Source of the DNA: Auanema rhodensis
Lineage: Eukaryota; Nematoda; Chromadorea; Rhabditida; Rhabditidae
Length of the DNA stretch: 64,000 bases
Assembly: GCA_964057225.1 (NCBI GenBank)
Contig: OZ059896.1
Location: 21,758,501-21,822,500, forward strand
Direction: 5' to 3'
Notes under the pieces: generated by a model
Told to the model about the DNA's origin: nothing
The model's database searches: none
The model's input: the letters and a program-made list of their open reading frames with translations, nothing else
Shown: piece after piece, positions 24,211-38,242 of the stretch
Position numbering within the stretch: position 1 is the stretch's first letter
Layout: each line of letters opens with the position of its first letter
Translations under genes and position numbers: made by a program

Positions 24211-27200
24211 TCTTTGCCTTGAAAAAAGGAATCTAAAAACATCCACTTTTTGCTAAATTATTTCGAAATTTTTCGAAAAAATTTTTGTCAAAATGTTTTT
24301 GGAAGCAATGTTGAGTGTACATGAAAACTCAACATACACTAATGCATCATTTTTCAAACAATCATAACTAATTTTTGTATTAAGCGTTTCTCAATGTAGT
24401 ATAGTGCATTCGATGCGGATTTTTAAGCTGCGTCGATCTGTGTTATCAGATTTGCGCTAGCTTAAAAATGCACCAAGATATCAACTGATATAAGTGCACA
24501 CTTATATCCTCGATTTTCACTCTGAAGAATTAATTTTTTCGTTGAATAACATTGTCCATCGTCTTTGCCTTGAAAAAAGGAATCTAAAAACATCCACTTT
24601 TTGCTAAATTATTTTGAAATTTTTCGAAAAAATTTTTGTCAAAATGTTTTTGGAAGCAATGTTGAGTGTACATGAAAACTCAACATACACTAATGCATCA
24701 TTTTTCAAACAATCATAACTAATTTTTGTATTAAGCGTTTCTCAATGTAGTATAGTGCATTCGATGCGGATTTTTAAGCTGCGTCGATCTGTGTTATCAG
24801 ATTTGCGCTAGCTTAAAAATGCACCAAGATATCAACTGATATAAGTGCACACTTATATCCTCGATTTTCACTCTGAAGAATTAATTTTTTCGTTGAATAA
24901 CATTGTCCATCGTCTTTGCCTTGAAAAAAGGAATCTAAAAACATCCACTTTTTGCTAAATTATTTTGAAATTTTTCGAAAAAATTTTTGTCAAAATGTTT
25001 TTGGAAGCAATGTTGAGTGTACATGGAAACTCAACATACACTAATGCATCATTTTTCAAACAATCATAACTAATTTTTGTATTAAGCGTTTCTCAATGTA
25101 GTATAGTGCATTCGATGCAGATTTTTAAGCTGCGTCGATCTGTGTTATCAGATTTGCGCTAGCTTAAAAATGCACCAAGATATCAACTGATATAAGTGCA
25201 CACTTATATCCTCGATTTTCACCCTGAAGAATTAATTTTTTCGTTGAATAACATTGTCCATCGTCTTTGCCTTGAAAAAAGGAATCTGAAAACATCTACT
25301 TTTTGCTAAATTATTTTGAAATTTTTCGAAAAAATTTTTGTCAAAATGTTTTTGGAAGCAATGTTGAGTGTACATGGAAACTCTACATACACTAATGCAT
25401 CATTTTTCAAACAATCATAACTAATTTTTGTATTAAGCGTTTCTCAATGTAGTATAGTGCATTCAATGAGGATTTTTAAGCTGCGTCGATCTGTGTTATC
25501 AGATTTGCGCTACCTTAAAAATGCACCAAGATATCAACTGATATAAGTGCACACATATATCCTCGATTTTCACCCTGAAGAATTAATTTTTTCGTTGAAT
25601 AACATTGTCCATCGTCTTTGCCTTAAAAAAAGGAATCTAAAAACATCTACTTTTTGCTAAATTATTTTGAAATTTTTCGAAAAAATTTTTGTCAAAATGT
25701 TTTTGGAAGCAATGTTGAGTGTACATGGAAACTCAACATACACTAATGCATCATTTTTCAAACGATCATAACTAATTTTTGTATTAAGCGTTTCTCAATG
25801 TAGTATAGTGCATTCGATGCGGATTTTTAAGCTGCGTCGATCTGTGTTATCAGATTTGCGCTAGCTTAAAAATGCACCAAGATATCAACTGATATAAGTG
25901 CACACTTATATCCTCGATTTTCACCCTGAAGAATTAATTTTTTCGTTGAATAACATTGTCCATCGTCTTTGCCTTGAAAAAAGGAATCTGAAAACATCTA
26001 CTTTTTGCTAAATTATTTTGAAATTTTTCGAAAAAATTTTTGTCAAAATGTTTTTGGAAGCAATGTTGAGTGTACATGGAAACTCTACATACACTAATGC
26101 ATCATTTTTCAAACAATCATAACTAATTTTTGTATTAAGCGTTTCTCAATGTAGTATAGTGCATTCAATGAGGATTTTTAAGCTGCGTCGATCTGTGTTA
26201 TCAGATTTGCGCTACCTTAAAAATGCACCAAGATATCAACTGATATAAGTGCACACATATATCCTCGATTTTCACCCTGAAGAATTAATTTTTTCGTTGA
26301 ATAACATTGTCCATCGTCTTTGCCTTAAAAAAAGGAATCTAAAAACATCTACTTTTTGCTAAATTATTTTGAAATTTTTCGAAAAAATTTTTGTCAAAAT
26401 GTTTTTGGAAGCAATGTTGAGTGTACATGGAAACTCAACATACACTAATGCATCATTTTTCAAACGATCATAACTAATTTTTGTATCAAGCGTTTCTCAA
26501 TGTAGTATAGTGCATTCGATGCGGATTTTTAAGCTGCGTCGATCTGTGTTATCAGATTTGCGCTAGCTTAAAAACGCACCGAGATATCAACTGATATAAG
26601 TTCACACTTATATCCTCGATTTTCACATTGAAGAACTAATTTTTTCGTTGAATAACATTGTCCATCGTCTCTGCCTTAAAAAAAGGAATCTAAAAACATC
26701 TACTTTTTGCTAAATTATTCTGGAATTTTTCTAAAAAATTTTTGTCAAAATGTTTTTGGAAGCAATGTTGAGTGTACATGAAAACTCAACATACACTAAT
26801 GCATCATTTTTCAAACAATCATAACTAATTTTTGTATTAAGCGTTTCTCAATGTAGTATAGTGCATTCGATGCAGATTTTTAAGCTGCGTCGATCTGTGT
26901 TATCAGATTTGCGCTAGCTTAAAAATGCACCAAGATATCAACTGATATAAGTGCACACTTATATCCTCGATTTTCACCCTGAAGAATTAATTTTCCGTTG
27001 AATAACATTGTCCATCGTCTTTGCCTTGAAAAAAGGAATCTAAAAACATCCACTTTTTGCTAAATTATTTCGAAATTTTTCGAAAAAATTTTTGTCAAAA
27101 TGTTTTTGGAAGCAATGTTGAGTGTACATGAAAACTCAACATACACTAATGCATCATTTTTCAAACAATCATAACTAATTTTTGTATTAAGCGTTTCTCA

Positions 27201-28621
27201 ATGTAGTATAGTGCATTCGATGCGGATTTTTAAGCTGCGTCGATCTGTGTTATCAGATTTGCGCTAGCTTAAAAATGCACCAAGATATCAACTGATATAA
27301 GTGCACACTTATATCCTCGATTTTCACTCTGAAGAATTAATTTTTTCGTTGAATAACATTGTCCATCGTCTTTGCCTTGAAAAAAGGAATCTAAAAACAT
27401 CCACTTTTTGCTAAATTATTTTGAAATTTTTCGAAAAAATTTTTGTCAAAATGTTTTTGGAAGCAATGTTGAGTGTACATGAAAACTCAACATACACTAA
27501 TGCATCATTTTTCAAACAATCATAACTAATTTTTGTATTAAGCGTTTCTCAATGTAGTATAGTGCATTCGATGCGGATTTTTAAGCTGCGTCGATCTGTG
27601 TTATCAGATTTGCGCTAGCTTAAAAATGCACCAAGATATCAACTGATATAAGTGCACACTTATATCCTCGATTTTCACTCTGAAGAATTAATTTTTTCGT
27701 TGAATAACATTGTCCATCGTCTTTGCCTTGAAAAAAGGAATCTAAAAACATCCACTTTTTGCTAAATTATTTTGAAATTTTTCGAAAACATTTTTGTCAA
27801 AATGTTTTTGGAAGCAATGTTGAGTGTACATGGAAACTCAACATACACTAATGCATCATTTTTCAAACAATCATAACTAATTTTTGTATTAAGCGTTTCT
27901 CAATGTAGTATAGTGCATTCGATGCAGATTTTTAAGCTGCGTCGATCTGTGTTATCAGATTTGCGCTAGCTTAAAAATGCACCAAGATATCAACTGATAT
28001 AAGTGCACACTTATATCCTCGATTTTCACCCTGAAGAATTAATTTTTTCGTTGAATAACATTGTCCATCGTCTTTGCCTTGAAAAAAGGAATCTGAAAAC
28101 ATCTACTTTTTGCTAAATTATTTTGAAATTTTTCGAAAAAATTTTTGTCAAAATGTTTTTGGAAGCAATGTTGAGTGTACATGGAAACTCTACATACACT
28201 AATGCATCATTTTTCAAACAATCATAACTAATTTTTGTATTAAGCGTTTCTCAATGTAGTATAGTGCATTCAATGAGGATTTTTAAGCTGCGTCGATCTG
28301 TGTTATCAGATTTGCGCTAGCTTAAAAATGCACCAAGATATCAACTGATATAAGTGCACACTTATATCCTCGATTTTCACCCTGAAGAATTAATTTTTTC
28401 GTTGAATAACATTGTCCATCGTCTTTGCCTTGAAAAAAGGAATCTGAAAACATCTACTTTTTGCTAAATTATTTTGAAATTTTTCGAAAAAATTTTTGTC
28501 AAAATGTTTTTGGAAGCAATGTTGAGTGTACATGGAAACTCTACATACACTAATGCATCATTTTTCAAACAATCATAACTAATTTTTGTATTAAGCGTTT
28601 CTCAATGTAGTATAGTGCATT
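23159..28621 (+). repeat. Block 5: second copy of the 27-unit-spaced segment
   Basis: Collinear with 13686-19148 at +9473 bp. Matching marks include the TGTAATATAG unit (23861), the CTCTGCC unit ending TTTTCCG (26668), CGAAAACATT (in 27720) and CAATGAGG with GCTAGCTT (28071). Differences are concentrated in units 24913-25823, where a CAATGAGG unit plus a TTAAAAAAAGG unit (25264, 25615) stand in place of two CATCCACT units. The match ends at 28623, where CGATGAGG replaces CAATGAGG. Confidence 0.8.
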
Positions 28622-28772
28622 CGATGAGGATTTTTAAGCTGCGTCGATCTGTGTTATCAGATTTGCGCTACCTTAAAAATGCACCAAGATATCAACTGAT
28701 ATAAGTGCACACTTATATCCTCGATTTTCACCCTGAAGAATTAATTTTTTCGTTGAATAACATTGTCCATCG

Positions 28773-31700
28773 TCTTTGCCTTAAAAAGAGGAATCTAAAA
28801 ACATCTACTTTTTGCTAAATTATTTTGAAATTTTTCAAAAAAATTTTTGTCAAAATGTTTTTGGAAGCAATGTTGAGTGTACATGGAAACTCAACATACA
28901 CTAATGCATCATTTTTCAAACGATCATAACTAATTTTTGTATCAAGCGTTTCTCAATGTAGTATAGTGCATTCGATGCGGATTTCTAAGCTGCGTCGATC
29001 TGTGTTATCAGATTTGCGCTAGCTTAAAAATGCACCGAGATATCAACTGATATAAGTTCACACTTATATCCTCGATTTTCACCCTGAAGAATTAATTTTT
29101 TCGTTGAATAACATTGTCCATCGTCTTTGCCTTGAAAAAAGAAATCTAAAAACATCTACTTTTCGCTAAATTATTTTGAAATTTTTCGAAAAAATTTTTG
29201 TCAAAATGTTTTTGGAAGCAATGTTGAGTGTACATGGAAACTCTACATACACTAATGCATCATTTTTCAAACAATCATAACTAATTTTTGTATTAAGCGT
29301 TTCTCAATGTAGTATAGTGCATTCGATGCGGATTTTTAAGCTGCGTCGATCTGTGTTATCAGATTTGCGCTAGCTTAAAAACGCACCGAGATATCAACTG
29401 ATATAAGTTCACACTTATATCCTCGATTTTCACATTGAAGAACTAATTTTTTCGTTGAATAACATTGTCCATCGTCTCTGCCTTAAAAAAAGGAATCTAA
29501 AAACATCTACTTTTTGCTAAATTATTCTGGAATTTTTCGAAAAAATTTTTGTCAAAATGTTTTTGGAAGCAATGTTGAGTGTACATGAAAACTCAACATA
29601 CACTAATGCATCATTTTTCAAACGATCATAACTAATTTTTGTATTAAGCGTTTCTCAATGTAGTATAGTGCATTCGATGCGGATTTCTAAGCTGCGTCGA
29701 TCTGTGTCATCAGATTTGCGCTAGCTTAAAAATGCACCGAGATATCAACTGATATATGTTCACACTTATATCCTCGATTTTCACCCTGAAGAATTAATTT
29801 TTTCGTTGAATAACATTGTCCATCGTCTTTGCCTTGAAAAAAGAAATCTAAAAACATCTACTTTTCGCTAAATTATTTTGAAATTTTTCGAAAAAATTTT
29901 TGTCAAAATGTTTTTGGAAGCAATGTTGAGTGTACATGGAAACTCAACATACACTAATGCATCATTTTTCAAACAATCATAACTAATTTTTGTATTAAGC
30001 GTTTCTCAATGTAGTATAGTGCATTCGATGCGGATTTCTAAGCTGCGTCGATCTGTGTCATCAGATTTGCGCTAGCTTAAAAATGCACCGAGATATCAAC
30101 TGATATATGTTCACACTTATATCCTCGATTTTCACCCTGAAGAATTAATTTTTTCGTTGAATAACATTGTCCATCGTCTTTGCCTTGAAAAAAGAAATCT
30201 AAAAACATCTACTTTTCGCTAAATTATTTTGAAATTTTTCGAAAAAATTTTTGTCAAAATGTTTTTGGAAGCAATGTTGAGTGTACATGGAAACTCAACA
30301 TACACTAATGCATCATTTTTCAAACAATCATAACTAATTTTTGTATTAAGCGTTTCTCAATGTAGTATAGTGCATTCGATGCAGATTTTTAAGCTGCGTC
30401 GATCTGTGTTATCAGATTTGCGCTAGCTTAAAAATGCACCAAGATATCAACTGATATAAGTGCACACTTATATCCTCGATTTTCACCCTGAAGAATTAAT
30501 TTTTTCGTTGAATAACATTGTCCATCGTCTTTGCCTTAAAAAAAGGAATCTGAAAACATCTACTTTTTGCTAAATTATTTTGAAATTTTTCGAAAAAATT
30601 TTTGTCAAAATGTTTTTGGAAGCAATGTTGAGTGTACATGGAAACTCTACATACACTAATGCATCATTTTTCAAACAATCATAACTAATTTTTGTATTAA
30701 GCGTTTCTCAATGTAGTATAGTGCATTCGATGAGGATTTTTAAGCTGCGTCGATCTGTGTTATCAGATTTGCGCTACCTTAAAAATGCACCAAGATATCA
30801 ACTGATATAAGTGCACACTTATATCCTCGATTTTCACCCTGAAGAATTAATTTTTTCGTTGAATAACATTGTCCATCGTCTTTGCCTTAAAAAAAGGAAT
30901 CTAAAAACATCTACTTTTTGCTAAATTATTTTGAAATTTTTCGAAAAAATTTTTGTCAAAATGTTTTTGGAAGCAATGTTGAGTGTACATGGAAACTCAA
31001 CATACACTAATGCATCATTTTTCAAACGATCATAACTAATTTTTGTATCAAGCGTTTCTCAATGTAGTATAGTGCATTCGATGCGGATTTTTAAGCTGCG
31101 TCGATCTGTGTTATCAGATTTGCGCTAGCTTAAAAACGCACCGAGATATCAACTGATATAAGTTCACACTTATATCCTCGATTTTCACATTGAAGAACTA
31201 ATTTTTTCGTTGAATAACATTGTCCATCGTCTCTGCCTTAAAAAAAGGAATCTAAAAACATCTACTTTTTGCTAAATTATTCTGGAATTTTTCGAAAAAA
31301 TTTTTGTCAAAATGTTTTTGGAAGCAATGTTGAGTGTACATGGAAACTCTACATACACTAATGCATCATTTTTCAAACAATCATAACTAATTTTTGTATT
31401 AAGCGTTTCTCAATGTAGTATAGTGCATTCGATGAGGATTTTTAAGCTGCGTCGATCTGTGTTATCAGATTTGCGCTAGCTTAAAAATGCACCAAGATAT
31501 CAACTGATATAAGTGCACACTTATATCCTCGATTTTCACCCTGAAGAATTAATTTTCCGTTGAATAACATTGTCCATCGTCTTTGCCTTGAAAAAAGGAA
31601 TCTAAAAACATCCACTTTTTGCTAAATTATTTCGAAATTTTTCGAAAAAATTTTTGTCAAAATGTTTTTGGAAGCAATGTTGAGTGTACATGGAAACTCA

Positions 31701-34035
31701 ACATACACTAATGCATCATTTCTCAAACGATCATAACTAATTTTTGTATTAAGCGTTTCTCAATGTAGTATAGTGCATTCGATGCGGATTTTCAAGCTGC
31801 GTCGATCTGTGTTATCAGATTTGCGCTAGCTTAAAAATGCACCAAGATATCAACTGATATAAGTTCACACTTATATCCTCGATTTTCACATTGAAGAACT
31901 AATTTTTTCGTTGAATAACATTGTCCATCGTCTCTGCCTTAAAAAAAGGAATCTAAAAACATCTACTTTTTGCTAAATTATTCTGGAATTTTTCGAAAAA
32001 ATTTTTGTCAAAATGTTTTTGGAAGCAATGTTGAGTGTACATGAAAACTCAACATACACTAATGCATCATTTTTCAAAGGATCATAACTAATTTTTGTAT
32101 TAAGCGTTTCTCAATGTAGTATAGTGCATTCGATGCGGATTTCTAAGCTGCGTCGATCTGTGTTATCAGATTTGCGCTAGCTTAAAAATGCACCGAGATA
32201 TCAACTGATATATGTTCACACTTATATCCTCGATTTTCACCCTGAAGAATTAATTTTTTCGTTGAATAACATTGTCCATCGTCTTTGCCTTGAAAAAAGA
32301 AATCTAAAAACATCTACTTTTCGCTAAATTATTTAGAAATTTTTCGAAAAAATTTTTGTCAAAATGTTTTTGGAAGCAATGTTGAGTGTACATGGAAACT
32401 CAACATACACTAATGCATCATTTTTCAAACGATCATAACTAATTTTTGTATTAAGCGTTTCTCAATGTAATATAGTGCATTCGATGCGGATTTTTAAGCT
32501 GCGTCGATCTGTGTTATCAGATTTGCGCTAGCTTAAAAATGCACCAAGATATCAACTGATATAAGTGCACACTTATATCCTCGATTTTCACCCTGAAGAA
32601 TTAATTTTCCGTTGAATAACATTGTCCATCGTCTTTGCCTTTAAAAAAGGAATCTAAAAACATCCACTTTTTGCTAAATTATTTCGAAATTTTTCGAAAA
32701 AATTTTTGTCAAAATGTTTTTGGAAGCAATGTTGAGTGTACATGGAAACTCAACATACACTAATGCATCATTTTTCAAACGATCATAACTTATTTTTGTA
32801 TTAAGCTTTTCTCAATGTAGTATAGTGCATTCGATGCGGATTTTTAAGCTGCGTCGATCTGTGTTATCAGATTTGCGCTAGCTTAAAAATGCACCAAGAT
32901 ATCAACTGATATAAGTGCACACTTATATCCTCGATTTTTACCCTGAAGAATTAATTTTTTCGTTGAAAAACATTGTCCATCGTCTTTGCCTTGAAAAAAA
33001 GGAATCTAAAAACATCCACTTTTTGCTAAATTATTTTGAAATTTTTCGAAAAAATTTTTGTCAAAATGTTTTTGGAAGCAATGTTGAGTGTACATGGAAA
33101 CTCAACATACACTAATGCATCATTTTTCAAACGATCATAACTAATTTTTGTATTAAGCGTTTCTCAATGTAGTATAGTGCATTCGATGCGGATTTTTAAG
33201 CTGCGTCGATCTGTGTTATCAGATTTGCGCTAGCTTAAAAATGCACCAAGATATCAACTGATATAAGTGCACACTTATATCCTCGATTTTTACCCTGAAG
33301 AATTATTTTTTTCGTTGAAAAACATTGTCCATCGTCTTTGCCTTGAAAAAAGGAATCTAAAAACATCCACTTTTTGCTAAATTATTTTGAAATTTTTCGA
33401 AAAAATTTTTGTCAAAATGTTTTTGGAAGCAATGTTGAGTGTACATGGAAACTCAACATACACTAATGCATCATTTTTCAAACGATCATAACTAATTTTT
33501 GTAGTAAGCGTTTCTCAATGTAGTATAGTGCATTCGATGCGGATTTTTAAGCTGCGTCGATCTGTGTTATCAGATTTGCGCTAGCTTGAAAATGCACCGA
33601 GATATCAACTGATATAAGTGCACACTTATATCCTCGATTTTCACCCTGAAGAATTAATTTTTTCGTTGAATAACATTGTCCATCGTCTTTGCCTTGAAAA
33701 AAGAAATCTAAAAACATCTACTTTTCGCTAAATTATTTAGAAATTTTTCGAAAAAATTTTTGTCAAAATGTTTTTGGAAGCAATGTTGAGTGTACATGGA
33801 AACTCAACATACACTAATGCATCATTTTTCAAACGATCATAACTAATTTTTGTATTAAGCGTTTCTCAATGTAGTATAGTGCATTCGATGCGGATTTCTA
33901 AGCTGCGTCGATCTGTGTTATCAGATTTGCGCTAGCTTAAAAATGCACCGAGATTTCAACTGATATAAGTTTACACTTATATCCTCGATTTTCACCCTGA
34001 AGAATTAATTTTCCGTTGAATAACATTGTCCATCG
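28773..34035 (+). repeat. Block 6: mosaic zone with many private variants
   Basis: Fifteen units that do not follow any longer repeated order. Rare states found here include TTAAAAAGAGG (28773), TGTCATCAG (29707, 30058), GATATATG (29753, 30108, 32209), TTTCTCAAAC (31720), CAAAGGATC (32076), ATTTAGAAAT (32332, 33737), AACTTATTTTTG (32788), TTTTTACCCTG (32935, 33287) and GTAGTAAGCG (33501). The states of older classes are shuffled between units. Satellite zones between freshly amplified blocks typically look like this. No genes. Confidence 0.75.
32983..33334 (+). repeat. 352-bp unit with one extra A
   Basis: The only lengthened unit found: the poly-A after CCTTG has seven A's before GGAATCT where the usual number is six. 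It is otherwise a CATCCACT unit with GTTGAAAAAC. The extra base shifts the reading frame and lets a 66-codon frame run through the unit junction, but that frame starts at GTG and is not considered a gene. Confidence 0.8.
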
Positions 34036-36838
34036 TCTTTGCCTTTAAAAAAGGAATCTAAAAACATCTACTTTTCGCTAAATTATTTTGAAATTTTTCG
34101 AAAAAATTTTTGTCAAAATGTTTTTGGAAGCAATGTTGAGTGTACATGGAAACTCAACATACACTAATGCATCATTTTTCAAACGATCATAACTAATTTT
34201 TGTATTAAGCGTTTCTCAATGTAATATAGTGCATTCGATGCGGATTTTTAAGCTGCGTCGATCTGTGTTATCAGATTTGCGCTAGCTTAAAAATGCACCA
34301 AGATATCAACTGATACAAGTGCACACTTATATCCTCGATTTTCACCCTGAAGAATTAATTTTCCGTTGAATGACATTGTCCATCGTCTTTGCCTTGAAAA
34401 AAGGAATCTAAAAACATCCACTTTTTGCTAAATTATTTCGAAATTTTTCGAAAAAATTTTTGTCAAAATGTTTTTGGAAGCAATGTTGAGTGTACATGGA
34501 AACTCAACATACACTAATGCATCATTTTTCAAACGATCATAACTAATTTTTGTATTAAGCGTTTCTCAATGTAGTATAGTGCATTCGATGCGGATTTTTA
34601 AGTTGCGTCGATCTGTGTTATCAGATTTGCGCTAGCTTAAAAATGCACCAAGATATCAACTGATATAAGTGCACACTTATATCCTCGATTTTCACCCTGA
34701 AGAATTAATTTTTTCGTTGAATAACATTGTCCATCGTCTTTGCCTTGAAAAAAGGAATCTAAAAACATCTATATTTTGCTAAATTATTTTAAAATTTTTC
34801 GAAAAAATTTTTGTCAAAATGTTTTTGGAAGCAATGTTGAGTGTACATGGAAACTCAACATACACTAAGGCATCATTTTTCAAACGATCATAACTAATTT
34901 TTGTATCAAGCGTTTCTCAATGTAGTATAGTGCATTCGATGCGGATTTTTAAGCTGCGTCGATCTGTGTTATCAGATTTGCGCTAGCTTAAAAATGCACC
35001 AAGATATCAACTGATATAAGTGCACACTTATATCCTCGATTTTCACCCTGAAGAATTAATTTTCCGTTGAATAACATTGTCCATCGTCTTTGCCTTGAAA
35101 AAAGGAATCTAAAAACATCCACTTTTTGCTAAATTATTTCGAAATTTTTCGAAAAAATTTTTGTCAAAATGTTTTTGGAAGCAATGTTGAGTGTACATGA
35201 AAACTCAACATACACTAATGCATCATTTTTCAAACGATCATAACTAATTTTTGTATTAAGCGTTTCTCAATGTAGTATAGTGCATTCGATGCGGATTTTT
35301 GAGCTGCGTCGATCTGTGTTATCAGATTTGCGCTAGCTTGAAAATGCACCAAGATATCAACTGATATAAGTGCACACTTATATCCTCGATTTTCACCCTG
35401 AAGAATTAATTTTCCGTTGAATAACATTGTCCATCGTCTTTGCCTTTAAAAAAGGAATCTAAAAACATCTACTTTTCGCTAAATTATTTTGAAATTTTTC
35501 GAAAAAATTTTTGTCAAAATGTTTTTGGAAGCAATGTTGAGTGTACATGGAAACTCAACATACACTAATGCATCATTTTTCAAACGATCATAACTAATTT
35601 TTGTATTAAGCGTTTCTCAATGTAATATAGTGCATTCGATGCGGATTTTTAAGCTGCGTCGATCTGTGTTATCAGATTTGCGCTAGCTTAAAAATGCACC
35701 AAGATATCAACTGATACAAGTGCACACTTATATCCTCGATTTTCACCCTGAAGAATTAATTTTCCGTTGAATGACATTGTCCATCGTCTTTGCCTTGAAA
35801 AAAGGAATCTAAAAACATCCACTTTTTGCTAAATTATTTCGAAATTTTTCGAAAAAATTTTTGTCAAAATGTTTTTGGAAGCAATGTTGAGTGTACATGG
35901 AAACTCAACATACACTAATGCATCATTTTTCAAACGATCATAACTAATTTTTGTATTAAGCGTTTCTCAATGTAGTATAGTGCATTCGATGCGGATTTTT
36001 AAGTTGCGTCGATCTGTGTTATCAGATTTGCGCTAGCTTAAAAATGCACCAAGATATCAACTGATATAAGTGCACACTTATATCCTCGATTTTCACCCTG
36101 AAGAATTAATTTTTTCGTTGAATAACATTGTCCATCGTCTTTGCCTTGAAAAAAGGAATCTAAAAACATCTATATTTTGCTAAATTATTTTAAAATTTTT
36201 CGAAAAAATTTTTGTCAAAATGTTTTTGGAAGCAATGTTGAGTGTACATGGAAACTCAACATACACTAAGGCATCATTTTTCAAACGATCATAACTAATT
36301 TTTGTATCAAGCGTTTCTCAATGTAGTATAGTGCATTCGATGCGGATTTTTAAGCTGCGTCGATCTGTGTTATCAGATTTGCGCTAGCTTAAAAATGCAC
36401 CAAGATATCAACTGATATAAGTGCACACTTATATCCTCGATTTTCACCCTGAAGAATTAATTTTCCGTTGAATAACATTGTCCATCGTCTTTGCCTTGAA
36501 AAAAGGAATCTAAAAACATCCACTTTTTGCTAAATTATTTCGAAATTTTTCGAAAAAATTTTTGTCAAAATGTTTTTGGAAGCAATGTTGAGTGTACATG
36601 AAAACTCAACATACACTAATGCATCATTTTTCAAACGATCATAACTAATTTTTGTATTAAGCGTTTCTCAATGTAGTATAGTGCATTCGATGCGGATTTT
36701 TGAGCTGCGTCGATCTGTGTTATCAGATTTGCGCTAGCTTGAAAATGCACCAAGATATCAACTGATATAAGTGCACACTTATATCCTCGATTTTCACCCT
36801 GAAGAATTAATTTTTTCGTTGAATAACATTGTCCATCG
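34036..36838 (+). repeat. Block 7: 4-unit tandem duplication, 1401-bp spacing
   Basis: Units 34036, 34386, 34737 and 35087 are repeated as 35437, 35787, 36138 and 36488. Shared private marks are CCTTTAAAAAAGG with GATACAAG (34312 and 35713), ATGACATTG, AAGTTGCG, and the first CTATATTTTG units. Three of the four units are 350 bp long, giving 1401. The only clear difference is the end of the fourth unit: TTTTCCG in the first copy (35414) but TTTTTTCG in the second. Similarity starts near 33980. Confidence 0.85.
34737..35086 (+). repeat. First CTATATT-class unit
   Basis: Marked by TA at 36-37 (ATCTATATTT), A at 55 (TTTTAAAATT), G at 133 (CTAAGGCATC) and C at 171 (GTATCAAGCG). I count about nineteen CTATATT units between here and 48764 and none outside that interval, so the class defines the right-centre domain. 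Without the CTATATT part, the AAGGCA state spreads further right (49817 to 63150). Confidence 0.85.
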
Positions 36839-38242
36839 TCTTTGCCTTGAAAAAAGGAATCTAAAAACATCTATATTTTGCTAAATTATTTTAAAATTTT
36901 TCGAAAAAATTTTTGTCAAAATGTTTTTGGAAGCAATGTTGAGTGTACATGGAAACTCAACATACACTAAGGCATCATTTTTCAAACGATCATAACTAAT
37001 TTTTGTATCAAGCGTTTCTCAATGTAGTATAGTGCATTCGATGCGGATTTTTAAGCTGCGTCGATCTGTGTTATCAGATTTGCGCTAGCTTAAAAATGCA
37101 CCAAGATATCAACTGATATAAGTGCACACTTATATCCTCGATTTTCACTCTGAAGAATTAATTTTTTCGTTGAATAACATTGTCCATCGTCTTTGCCTTG
37201 AAAAAAGGAATCTAAAAACATCTACTTTTTGCTAAATTATTTTGAAATTTTTCGAAAAAATTTTTGTCAAAATGTTTTTGGAAGCAATGTTGAGTGTACA
37301 TGGAAACTCTACATACACTAATGCATCATTTTTCAAACAATCATAACTAATTTTTGTATTAAGCGTTTCTCAATGTAGTATAGTGCATTCGATGCGGATT
37401 TTTGAGCTGCGTCGATCTGTGTTATCAGATTTGCGCTAGCTTGAAAATGCACCAAGATATCAACTGATATAAGTGCACACTTATATCCTCGATTTTCACC
37501 CTGAAGAATTAATTTTTTCGTTGAATAACATTGTCCATCGTCTTTGCCTTGAAAAAAGGAATCTAAAAACATCTATATTTTGCTAAATTATTTTAAAATT
37601 TTTCGAAAAAATTTTTGTCAAAATGTTTTTGGAAGCAATGTTGAGTGTACATGGAAACTCAACATACACTAAGGCATCATTTTTCAAACGATCATAACTA
37701 ATTTTTGTATCAAGCGTTTCTCAATGTAGTATAGTGCATTCGATGCGGATTTTTAAGCTGCGTCGATCTGTGTTATCAGATTTGCGCTAGCTTAAAAATG
37801 CACCAAGATATCAACTGATATAAGTGCACACTTATATCCTCGATTTTCACTCTGAAGAATTAATTTTTTCGTTGAATAACATTGTCCATCGTCTTTGCCT
37901 TGAAAAAAGGAATCTAAAAACATCTACTTTTTGCTAAATTATTTTGAAATTTTTCGAAAAAATTTTTGTCAAAATGTTTTTGGAAGCAATGTTGAGTGTA
38001 CATGGAAACTCTACATACACTAATGCATCATTTTTCAAACAATCATAACTAATTTTTGTATTAAGCGTTTCTCAATGTAGTATAGTGCATTCGATGCGGA
38101 TTTTTAAGCTGCGTCGATCTGTGTTATCAGATTTGCGCTAGCTTAAAAATGCACCAAGATATCAACTGATATAAGTGCACACTTATATCCTCGATTTTCA
38201 CTCTGAAGAATTAATTTTTTCGTTGAATAACATTGTCCATCG
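36839..38242 (+). repeat. Two-unit duplication, 702-bp spacing
   Basis: CTATATT units with CACTCTG at 36839 and 37541 alternate with CTCTACAT units at 37190 and 37892. The shared 79-codon open frame at 36631-36870 and 37333-37572 is likewise 702 bp apart. The exchange that made the duplicate lies inside unit 37190. Confidence 0.8.
37190..37540 (+). repeat. Hybrid unit, CTCTACAT start and GAGCT/CTTGAAAATG end
   Basis: Up to CAAACAATC (about 37339) the unit is the CTCTACAT type seen at 37892; from TTTTTGAGCTGC (about 37401) it is the type seen at 36488. The breakpoint therefore lies in roughly 37340-37402, the clearest crossover point in the window. Confidence 0.8.

Noticed and set aside
32915-33115. 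66-codon plus-strand frame
   Set aside because: It starts at GTG, not ATG, crosses a unit junction, and is open only because unit 32983 has one extra A. There is no sign of coding constraint.
36631-36870. 79-codon minus-strand open frame, repeated six times in the window, plus a 65-codon relative at 35230-35427
   Set aside because: It lies wholly inside the satellite unit, is open only in units with two particular substitutions, has no recognisable domain or start context, and recurs only because its units were duplicated. The 65-codon form is the same frame shifted by the TTTTCCG deletion.
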